This document shows positions 34,448 through 42,202 of a stretch of 64,000 nucleotides of DNA, piece by piece; the first letter of the stretch is position 1, and the number at the start of each line of letters is the position of its first letter. A model generated the notes under the pieces. It was not told the origin of the DNA. It did no database searches and saw nothing but the letters and a program-made list of their open reading frames with translations. Made by a program: the position numbers and the translations under genes. This DNA comes from Chaetomium olivaceum (taxonomy: Eukaryota; Ascomycota; Sordariomycetes; Sordariales; Chaetomiaceae), in assembly GCA_039881045.1 (NCBI GenBank), contig JAYWVB010000015.1:62001-126000 (forward strand). Reading direction: 5' to 3'.

Positions 34448-35536
34448 CTACTCCCTCTCACATCCTAGGGGCGGCCAAAACCTTTCATCAACTGTGGCCC
34501 GCAAAGGGCGACCATCCGAGCATTTCACCCGGACCAGTTCGACTGGGTGCTCGATTTTGTCGGTCCACACCATCTGATAGTTTTTGCCAAAGCTCGAGAG
34601 GCTCGGGCCAATCTTTGCACACGAGAACTGGTCTTTTGGCCCTTCTCTACTGGCCAACCCGGCCATAGGCGGGATACCCCAGCGGCCATGTGTGATTAGT
34701 ACACCGAAGTTGCTGTCGTCGTCCTTGTCGTTGTTGTAATCACTGCCGTTGTAGCTGTCGTCGTCGTCATCGGATGTTTCGAACATATTGTAGATGGCGT
34801 AGATACCGTCTGCGTACCCAGACGGGCCCACCCTCACCACCACGACGAAACCGCTTGTCCTCCAGCCGACGGCCGTGCTCAGTTTACGGTCATCGTCGGC
34901 GTTCCAGGGGCCCTGCCGGCCGTTTCTGCGCTCGGTGAACTGGAGGTCCCCGAGCTGGAAGAATACAAAGCCAGGCGCACCAGCGTCGTCGTTATCAACG
35001 GGTTGCATCGATATTTCGGATAGGTTGGCTTGTCGGCGTGCCTCGGGTTCGGCGGGCTCGTGTGGCTGGACGGTAGGATTTACGCCGAGAAAACACGACC
35101 GCATATATAAATTGTTAGATGGTTCAAGTATACTATTAGCCCGCGGGTGGGCTTGGAGGGTGAAAGGATTGTCAGCAAGGCAGTAAAGGATATAGCCCTC
35201 GAATCCCATTGGGACAATAATAGGACACGTCGAGTCCATAGATTGGAGCAGCCCATCATAACCTCTGCTGTTGAAAAAGTTGGTCGACTCGACCTGTCGC
35301 ACGAACTCTTCGGCTGTCACCCGGGGGCCGGTCGCCGCTCGAGCCTGGGCCTTCGTCCAGTCAAAAAATGCATTTAGCTCTTGGCGATCGGGGAACCAGC
35401 GGTCCATGGTGGCAAAGCTGGTAGGAAGATCCTGGCGTTCCTCCTCTATCTCGCGGAAGCAGGCTTCGTACTTTTCCACCAATGCCTCGTCGTACTCCCC
35501 CTCGGTAGCTTGTAAGTGGTGTGGTGGGTCGCCCAT
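34448..35536 (-). CDS. Duplicated-unit gene A, copy 1: uncharacterised 362-aa protein
   Basis: Intronless frame from ATG 35536 to TAG 34448. It is a clear paralogue of the gene at 37934-39043; shared blocks include FVRQVESTNFF, PMGFEGYILY, CFLGVNPTV, PGFVFFQLG, YADGIYAIYNM, DQFSCAKIGPSLSSFGK and DKIEHPVELVRVK. The N-terminus is acidic/helical. The C-terminal half is predicted beta-rich from alternating hydrophobics. A poly-Asp tract is at about residue 258. No transmembrane segment, signal peptide or catalytic motif is apparent. It is divergently transcribed from the broken type-B gene at 36172-37202. I do not recognise the family. The copy looks intact even though its neighbour is broken. 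Confidence 0.7.
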   Translation of the reverse strand: MGDPPHHLQATEGEYDEALVEKYEACFREIEEERQDLPTSFATMDRWFPDRQELNAFFDWTKAQARAATGPRVTAEEFVRQVESTNFFNSRGYDGLLQSMDSTCPIIVPMGFEGYILYCLADNPFTLQAHPRANSILEPSNNLYMRSCFLGVNPTVQPHEPAEPEARRQANLSEISMQPVDNDDAGAPGFVFFQLGDLQFTERRNGRQGPWNADDDRKLSTAVGWRTSGFVVVVRVGPSGYADGIYAIYNMFETSDDDDDSYNGSDYNNDKDDDSNFGVLITHGRWGIPPMAGLASREGPKDQFSCAKIGPSLSSFGKNYQMVWTDKIEHPVELVRVKCSDGRPLRATVDERFWPPLGCERE

Positions 35537-36100
35537 TTTAAGTTTCGCTTATATCATTGTGAAACGGGCAATGAATCAAGGGGTACCTGAATGAATGGAA
35601 GCGTATACGGGATAGTCAATAACTTGTTCCATTTATTGCCACCAGGCACAAGCTTCAACATGAGCACAGCCAACTTAGCAGAATTCTAATATTCTAGAAT
35701 TTCAATGACAGGTCTATGCCTCAGCTTATTTCTGAACCTCTATGCCTTTTAGCCTACCTATAATGAGTATGAAGTGATGTGTCCCGCGTGTATTGATAAG
35801 CTTGTTGTTAGCTTCGAGAAGTCTTATCTCTTTGATATACTCCAGTGCTTAAGAAGGCCTATCTCTTTGATATATCCCAGCGCCTCGTGTTCAATGCACG
35901 AGGAAAATAAACGGTGTAGACACATAGCCCAAGGTTAGCATGCCCATTGTTGGACTCATCAGTTTCTTAGACAGTGTGCTTCTGTTTTCTGTTGATACTT
36001 TGTTCTTGTTAACGGACAATCTATTATCGCGGGCAGCATGGCGTTGATGGCCCTGACAGAGACTATTACTGAGCCTACCGGCGTCGTAAATGATGAGGGG

Positions 36101-36171
<71 letters not shown>
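35537..36171. other. Divergent intergenic region of duplicated unit, copy 1
   Basis: Lies between type-A copy 1 and the truncated type-B copy 1. Contains short direct repeats (TATCTCTTTGATATA at about 35825 and 35863) and a CAA microsatellite that abuts the type-B remnant. The N-terminal 150 residues of type B, present in copy 2, are missing here. Confidence 0.5.

Positions 36172-36173
<2 letters not shown>
36102..36173. repeat. CAA microsatellite, 24 units
   Basis: Perfect (CAA)24 directly upstream of the first conserved residues of the type-B pseudogene. Confidence 0.95.
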
Positions 36174-37202
36174 GGTTTTAGCCAAGGAGAACGGCTGGGA
36201 TCTTCGCGGGAAAACAGTGCCAACTCGCTGCCCTTACCAACTCGTGATCGAAGCTAGATTAGAGCAACCCGACATCCTGGCGAAGCTCCGCGCCTGTAAA
36301 AGCGATGCCGAGCTGCTTCTTGATATCCAGCTCCTCCTCCCCAAGCAGCTTTTCCCCTGGGAGCTTAGCAAGGGAGAAAGGATAGGGGATGGGCTTCCAA
36401 CCATGGGATTTGTATCTATCTACTATGATATGGAAAACTTAAAGCGATTTATCTCTGGTTTTAACAAGCCAAACTGGAAGGGGCTCCCCTCTCTCGCTTC
36501 TATTCCTAAGAACCTCCGGGACATTCGGCTAAGGAACTTCCTCCGCATAGTGTAACAGGCCACACGTTGGCGTTGAAGTGATGCACAAGGCGAGGCGGGA
36601 ATGGACTAGATTGCTTCGAATGAAGAGAGAAAGAGAGAAAGAGCTAAGCTACAGGAAGAAAGAGACAGCTTTATCGTGTTGCTGAAACGGGGCATGGAAG
36701 GTTCTAGCATAGTCCATCCAAGTGGGACTCGAACCCACCAGGTTCTGGCATCGCCGAACCTACCCACGGGCCCAGCCCGTCACACATAGGCCTCGCACCC
36801 TTTAACAGGCTGCGCGAGAATGAGGAGGAACTGCTCCCGCCAGGGGGCGCTCCCAACCCAAAAACGGAAGAGAGTACCCGCTTATGGCGGGAAGTGTTAA
36901 AGGCCACGAGGAAGATCACTATGGCGACAATGAGAAGACACGAGACGTTCGTCGGCGGAACGCACGAGATGGGCATTGCGTTTACGATTCCGGACTACGA
37001 ACCTCATATGGCGTGCTACCTATGCGCTAGTACGATGGGGTATAAAAGCCCGGGGACCTGGTCCGAAGAAGAACGGGCGGAGTACAATGCTTTGTACGAT
37101 CATGAAGCCCGTGGCTCAAATTGCTGGGCTTGTGCTGAGGCAGAGGCACGCTTACAGTCTGTCTGGTTAAACATCTTAAACGGTCGTCCGGCTAGTTGGT
37201 GA
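36172..37202 (+). pseudogene. Duplicated-unit gene B, copy 1: truncated and interrupted
   Basis: Two pieces match the type-B protein of copy 2. Piece 1 (36172-36552) reads CPYQLVIEARLEQ, LLLPKQLF, RIGDGLP, NKPNWKGLPS and RLRNFL, then TAA. Piece 2 (about 36801-37202) resumes in another frame with FNRLRENEEE and reads RRHETFVGGTHEMG, MACYLCASTMGY and SNCWACAEAEARLQ. The pieces are separated by a 242-bp insertion with 8-bp direct repeats. The N-terminal third is missing, no ATG is available and the frame is shifted after the insertion, so it is dead. The paired CYLC and CWAC motifs suggest that the ancestral protein ended in a zinc-binding domain. Confidence 0.75.
36553..36810 (-). mobile_element. 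SINE-like insertion with 8-bp target-site duplication
   Basis: TAACAGGC occurs at 36553-36560 and again at 36803-36810, exactly flanking 242 bp that are absent from the paralogous gene at 40387. Read on the minus strand, the element carries a tRNA-like T arm, GTGGG-TTCGAGT-CCCAC (36721-36737 on the plus strand), and a preceding hairpin GGTTC..GAACC. A unique tail follows with a CTTT-rich tract. No acceptor stem and no ORF were found. A tRNA-derived head, small size and target-site duplication fit a SINE; subfamily unknown. Confidence 0.6.
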
Positions 37203-37933
37203 GCTGGGAGTTGAGCGCGACGTTGAGGGTGAGCCGGAACGCAACGAGTGTATAGGTACCTACCATTTAAGGAGCCGGCAGCCCGAGGGGCTAGCCCAAA
37301 GTCTGATTGGATCCCTTCTACATCCAGATCACCTTCCCAGACCCATACCTTAGACACCTAAGAGGTAGGGGTTTGGGTGGAATAAATTATTTCGAGTGCT
37401 GGCATGCTGGGCCTAACTTTTCTAGACCACGCCTGTAGACACTTTTGGCTGGCACCCTTGGCCTGTAAGACTCGACCCACACAGATCTAGCTGGTGTATT
37501 ATCATCTACGAAAACAAACATTTATATCTATATTTTTCCCAGTCCTATATTGTTAGACCCCTTCCTATATTTCCATTTTTTCCCTCAACTCACACGTAAC
37601 TATACACCAACTGATTTAAAGTCTATGTCTAGGTTTATCTCTCTCGGAATGCGAAACCAATACTTCCTATCAGCCTTGGCCCTCGCTTTTATCCTAAGCT
37701 ACCTAGGCTAAACCCAACGACCCTATATATCGAGATCCCATCTAGGAATTTAAATGAATGACCCTTGGCCGGATGAGAACGCCTTCCTCAACTTGGCGAG
37801 CGGCATAGGTACCTAAGTCCGTCCCCAGCCACCATAATACATACAACTATCCAACGATGGCTGTGTTCAACGGAGACTGTGTTTGACGGCATCAAGAGGT
37901 CAAGCTCCCAGGATTGTTACACTATACCAAGAC
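37203..37933. other. 3' flank of duplicated unit, copy 1
   Basis: AT-rich. Contains TAGGTACCTA-type palindromes (about 37252-37263 and 37804-37815) and a 119-bp block (37617-37735) that is repeated downstream of copy 2. No gene seen. Confidence 0.55.
37617..37735 (+). repeat. Duplicated flank, copy 1 (pair of 42059-42160)
   Basis: Aligns with 42059-42160: both start TAAAGTCTAT/AAAGTCTAT, share GGAATGCGAAACC..TACTTCC / GCAATGCGAAACA..TACTTCC, CCTCGC, ATCCTAA and AGGCTAA.CCCAACGACCC. In this copy several C of copy 2 are T and one G is A. Confidence 0.75.
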
Positions 37934-39043
37934 TTACCTCTCGGTTCCCTTTATACCGCTCCCTCTCTCCACGGCGGATGGCCAGACCTTGTCGTCAACC
38001 GTAACCCGCACGATGTGGCCGTCTCCCAAGCGCTTCACCCGGACCAGTTCGACCGGGTGCTCGATTTTCTCTGTCCAGACTACCCGGTAGTCTTTGCCAA
38101 AGCTCGAGAGGCTCGGCCCAAGCTTTGCACACGAGAACTGGTCGTCCTGGCATTCTCGGTCGGGGTGGCGACACCCGAACAAGTCGGTGGGCGGGATACC
38201 CCAGAGGTATGTGTCGGTTATCACCGGCTCGTCGTCGGAATCGGTGCGCTCCGGGCGCGAGACTTCATCGCATATGTACTCATACCCCATGTCGTAAATG
38301 GCGTAGATGCCGTCAACATACCCAGCCAAGCTCAGCCTCGCTACCAAAACGAAGCCGGTCTCCTCCCAAGTTCCTTTGATCGGCTTGTCGTCTCCATCTT
38401 TCCAGGGACCCAACCGACCCTTGTTGCGCTCGATGGATTGAAGGGCCCCGAGCTGGAAAAATGTAAAACCGGGTGCGTCGGCGTCGACGTCGGCACTCTC
38501 GACTGTTCGTGTCGATGTTTCGGATAGATTAGCTCGTCGGCCATGGGGGGGTCTGGCAGGCTTGCGCGGCCGGACGGTTGGATTCACTCCGAGGAAACAA
38601 CGCTCTAGCATTGAATCTCTAGACGATGCGGCTAGGGTATCCTCCCGTGGATGGGCTTTGAGTAGTACGCTAGGTTCAATGTAAAGACGGTAAAGGATAC
38701 AACCATCGAATCCTATTGGGATAATGATCGTGTGATTTTCCATAACCCGGCGGATCAGATCATCGCAAGCCTTGGTGCTGAAAAAGTTCGTCGCCTCGAC
38801 CTGCCTGATGAGCTCCCCGGGCGTTACAGGAGGGACATACTCTTCATAGCAGACCCTGCGCCAGTTGTTATATGCTTGTCGCTCTATGGGATCGGGTAAA
38901 CAGCGGCGAACAACGGCATCTCCTATGTCGATTTGACGATAAAAGTCATATTCGTCTTGGAGATCTTTTCGGCGAAATACCTCGCGTCTCACGACACGAA
39001 ACCTCTCCACTGACTCATCATCAAATTCATCAAAGTCTACCAT
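37934..39043 (-). CDS. Duplicated-unit gene A, copy 2: uncharacterised 369-aa protein
   Basis: Intronless frame with an ATG at 39043. Paralogue of 34448-35536, aligning over nearly the whole length with about half the residues identical by eye: LIRQVEATNFF, PIGFDGCILYRL, CFLGVNPTVRP, PGFTFFQLGAL, GYVDGIYAIYDM, DDQFSCAKLGPSLSSFGK and EKIEHPVELVRVK. The N-terminus differs and is strongly charged. The poly-Asp stretch of copy 1 is replaced by PERTDSDDEP. It is divergent from the type-B gene at 40387, the same geometry as copy 1. No known domain recognised; no membrane or secretion signal. Confidence 0.7.
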   Translation of the reverse strand: MVDFDEFDDESVERFRVVRREVFRRKDLQDEYDFYRQIDIGDAVVRRCLPDPIERQAYNNWRRVCYEEYVPPVTPGELIRQVEATNFFSTKACDDLIRRVMENHTIIIPIGFDGCILYRLYIEPSVLLKAHPREDTLAASSRDSMLERCFLGVNPTVRPRKPARPPHGRRANLSETSTRTVESADVDADAPGFTFFQLGALQSIERNKGRLGPWKDGDDKPIKGTWEETGFVLVARLSLAGYVDGIYAIYDMGYEYICDEVSRPERTDSDDEPVITDTYLWGIPPTDLFGCRHPDRECQDDQFSCAKLGPSLSSFGKDYRVVWTEKIEHPVELVRVKRLGDGHIVRVTVDDKVWPSAVERGSGIKGTER

Positions 39044-40386
39044 GGCAGCTTCTCTATCAATGATAATGCGGTTAGCTCAACTTGCTTTATTCTGATGTCT
39101 TATGTAAGGTATCGGCCATATTAGGTACATTCGACTTCTTATCTTCCGTCATCGTGGAGGTACCTCCTTTATTATACTGTTATATCATTGTCGTCTCATT
39201 GTCATTTAAGAACAGCCCGTCTCACGGAAGGTGCTTGCGACATCAGGGCTTAAAATCTGTAACCTCACGTATATACAGTGCACCTTAGAAATCTCCCATG
39301 ATGGGGCGGTGTTCTAGAAAGTCTTGTGGAGCCTAACCTAGCTTTAGGAGGTAGAAAGCTGGGCTTCGCTGGACTTACGAAGACTTCACCAACAAGGCAC
39401 TGTCATCAACCCTGCTAGCTACATTAATAATACCATTATTAGGCAGGCTACGACAAGTTAGAATACTTTCTGCGTAGCTGCAAAAAGTGGTTACTGTAGC
39501 GAACTTGGTTATAGCTACGTTGAATAGGTTGAAGAGGTCAACTGAAGTTGTTGGCCTAAAGGTGGTTCAAATGCGCGCCTACAAGCGCTGTAAACTGATG
39601 GATCTAACTAAACATGCTGAGAAGAAGTATTTGGTTTTCTTGTAGCTAAGCCACCCTCTGTTAAGCTCTTATGAGCATGACATACACGTGAGAGCTCGAC
39701 GTGTAGGAAAAGGGGGTTTCTTTTGTGTATAGACTGGCTCCAGAGACCGACTCTCTTTTGTCCAATTCATGGCACTTTTACCTCAAAATTTCTCACTACC
39801 AAAGCTCCTTTGCAGTATGACAAGAAAGACACGAGGCTTCATATTAGGTCGGTCACATGTTATAGACGCTGAGGTAAAAGGTACGATAATCAAGCGAGAG
39901 TAAATGACCAAGAGAGCAATCAATGGCCAGGACAACATCAATGATTAAGAGCAGCATGGATGATCAAGAGGCAAACAAGGGTTAATGTTCTAGAAGATGC
40001 TGGTTTGAAACCCTCCTGTGTATTTTGCATTGTTAGAACAGTGCCTGTTATCTAACATATTGGGAGTGTCCAACGAGCTTTGTTTGCCGCGAAGCATAAC
40101 CTATACTCCCCGAGTCATTATTTGTTTCTTGCTACTGTTTGTCATGACTGTCAATTGTATATTCACCTGTCTACCGTATATTCACTTGGCTCTTGTCCTT
40201 CCCTAGGTATAACTAGCTAGAACCATTTCCCTCAACTATAGCCCTCAATAGAGCTGCTTCTGTCTCTTCTTGCCTCCATACAGTGACAGGGCTGCTTCCG
40301 TCCATTCTCGAATCCAAACCTCGTATCAAGTTTTGCTCCCTTCTCTCCCATTTTTGCTGCCTCTTCTGCTTCCGTCATTTGCTGAA
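39044..40386. other. Divergent intergenic region of duplicated unit, copy 2
   Basis: 1.34 kb between the two divergent genes. AT-rich and stop-rich, possibly a decayed transposon from 39300 to 39900, but no recognisable protein remnant. The last 150 nt are a C/T-rich leader. Confidence 0.45.
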
Positions 40387-41837
40387 ATGGCTATCTCGTC
40401 CCAGCCTACCCGCCCCTTCGGCCGAGTCGAAGAGGTACCCCGTGAGGAGTACTTCCCGACGGATTTAGGTCTTGGTGGGGATCCCAAGGACAGTCCGATG
40501 AAGGTGCGAAAATCCATTATAAAAGTGAGCGGGACGTTGCGACACGAGATAGGCATCTTCAAGAAGTACTGTCTCCCGGAAGGTGGAGGGCCAAAGGCAA
40601 TCTATTTTGTCCGAGGCGCACACTTCTACAAGGAATGTCTGGTCTTTTCTATTGAGAAACTTCGGAACATCGGCAACAACGACATCTCCCAATCGTTGAC
40701 GAACAGGGCTGAGAAGGCGGTCGAGGACCTCAAGAAGAGCATGGAAGAACTCGACAACGCGATCAAGAAGGAACGTTGGAAAGTCAAGGTGGAAGATTTC
40801 CATAACGCCCCGATGGTCCCAACCGCCTCCCCATATCAGCTCCTGATCGAAGCCTTATTGGAGAGGGAGGTGGTTGCAGCGGCGCTCGCCAGCTCCCAAA
40901 GCGATGCGGATCTGATTCGGAATATCAAGAAACACCTTCCCCCTGAATTGTTTGAGAAACTCGAATTCACCGGTATAAAAGATCGCATCGGGGACGGACG
41001 GCCCGCGACGATATTCGTATCGCTACACCCTAGGAAGGACGGCAAGAGGTGTACCCTCGTCGGCTGCACCAAGCCAAACTGGAGCGAGTTTCCCACCTTT
41101 TTCAGGATGAGCATGAAATTGCGAGAAGCTCGACTACGCGACATCATGATTCCTGGCACCAGCGCCTTCAATACGCTGCGAGCCACCGAGAAGCAAAGGG
41201 CGGGGGGGAGCGACGAGGGGGGTCGAGCAAGCGCAAGACGGAGTGGACGGAGCAGGAGCTGGAGTGCGAGCGGATCGCGAGGAAGGCCGCCAAGTTGGAG
41301 ATGAGAGACCACGACGACTTTCTCGGCGGGGGGAATGAGGTGGGCGCAGCGTTCAGGACCTCGGACTGGACACACATACCGGCATGCTACCTCTGCGATA
41401 GTACCATGGAGTACCAGGACCCGATGCCAATTGACGAGAGCGCCAGGGATAGTGTCAACAATGCGTTTATATAGGACTTGCGCATTAATAACATTATTGC
41501 CTGTGCCGAGTTCGAGGCAGTCCTGCAGGACCGCTATCTGAACGACATGGATGAGGAGGAGGCCAAGGCTAGGGAAGAGGCCGAGGATAGGCCATATGTT
41601 GGGGTTGATCTGTACGGCGTGAGTGACGAGGACGCCGAGGGTGAGGAGGACGCCGAGGGTGAGGAGGACGCCGAGGGTGAGGAGGACGCCGAGGGTGAGG
41701 AGGACGCCGAGGGTGAGGAGGACGCCGAGGGTGAGGAGGACGCCGAGGGTGAGGAGGACGCCGAGGGTGAGGAGGACGCCGAGGGTGAGGAGGACGCCGA
41801 GGGTGAGGTGGGGGCCAAGGATGAGCGGGATCATTAA
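40387..41837 (+). CDS. Duplicated-unit gene B, copy 2: uncharacterised protein with C-terminal EDAEGE repeats
   Basis: Start ATG 40387 (MAISSQPTRPFG). The first 265 residues are uninterrupted: VRKSIIKVSGTLRHEIGIFK, a helical segment, then the block shared with copy 1 (SPYQLLIEALLERE, LPPELF, RIGDGRP, TKPNWSEFP, LREARLRD). A -1 shift in a G7 run (about 41200-41220) is needed to continue into EWTEQELECERIARKAAKLE, HDDFLGGGNEVGAAF and ACYLCDSTMEY. An in-frame TAG at 41472-41474 then interrupts the frame before NNIIACAEFEAVLQDRY. TAG could come from CAG by a C-to-T change in CpA. The end is ten copies of EDAEGE. With both corrections it is about 483 aa. The second cysteine pair of copy 1 (CWAC) is reduced to one Cys here. 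Function unknown. Confidence 0.55.
41628..41807. repeat. 18-bp minisatellite, 10 perfect units
   Basis: Ten identical tandem copies of GAGGACGCCGAGGGTGAG, in frame with the type-B copy 2 gene and coding Glu-Asp-Ala-Glu-Gly-Glu repeats. Reverse frames read SPSASS and RRPPHP, which are artefacts. Confidence 0.95.
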
Positions 41838-42202
41838 GGGTAGGCCGGGAAGCCGAGGGCAGGCCAGGACATCGGGGGTAGGCTGGGACACGACGGAGAG
41901 TCAGTTGGATCACTAGAGTGGCAGGGAAGGGTGGCGGAATCAGGGGTCGAGGAATACCCAAGAATGACTTACACTGCATATTACTCAATCTCAAACACTG
42001 CTTGTCGATTGCTAATAGTGGTTGATGAGATGCAACAAGCAACTACACAACAAGTAATGTAAAGTCTATTCGGAGTTCTATCTGGGCAATGCGAAACAAA
42101 TACTTCCCATCATCCCTGACCCTCGCCTCCATCCTAACCTACCCAGGCTAAGCCCAACGACCCAGCATGTCTTGTTTGAGATCCGACCTGTCGGTCGGTT
42201 GT
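41838..42202. other. 3' flanks of type-B copy 2 and chitin synthase activator
   Basis: Convergent intergenic region. It continues with diverged GTAGGCyGGGA direct repeats (41840-41890) and holds the second copy of the duplicated flank at 42059-42160. Confidence 0.55.
42059..42160 (+). repeat. Duplicated flank, copy 2 (pair of 37617-37735)
   Basis: Homologous to 37617-37735. It marks the distal edge of the second duplicated unit and lies 42 nt from the last exon of the Skt5-like gene, so the duplication ended just short of that gene. Confidence 0.75.

Noticed and set aside
36712..36800. Complete tRNA gene on the minus strand
   Set aside because: The T arm is perfect, but the 3' acceptor sequence has no 5' partner and the anticodon loop would be too long. 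Kept only as the head of a SINE-like element.
41534..42042. Ser/Pro and Arg/Pro repeat proteins on the minus strand
   Set aside because: They are the reverse frames of the 18-bp minisatellite.
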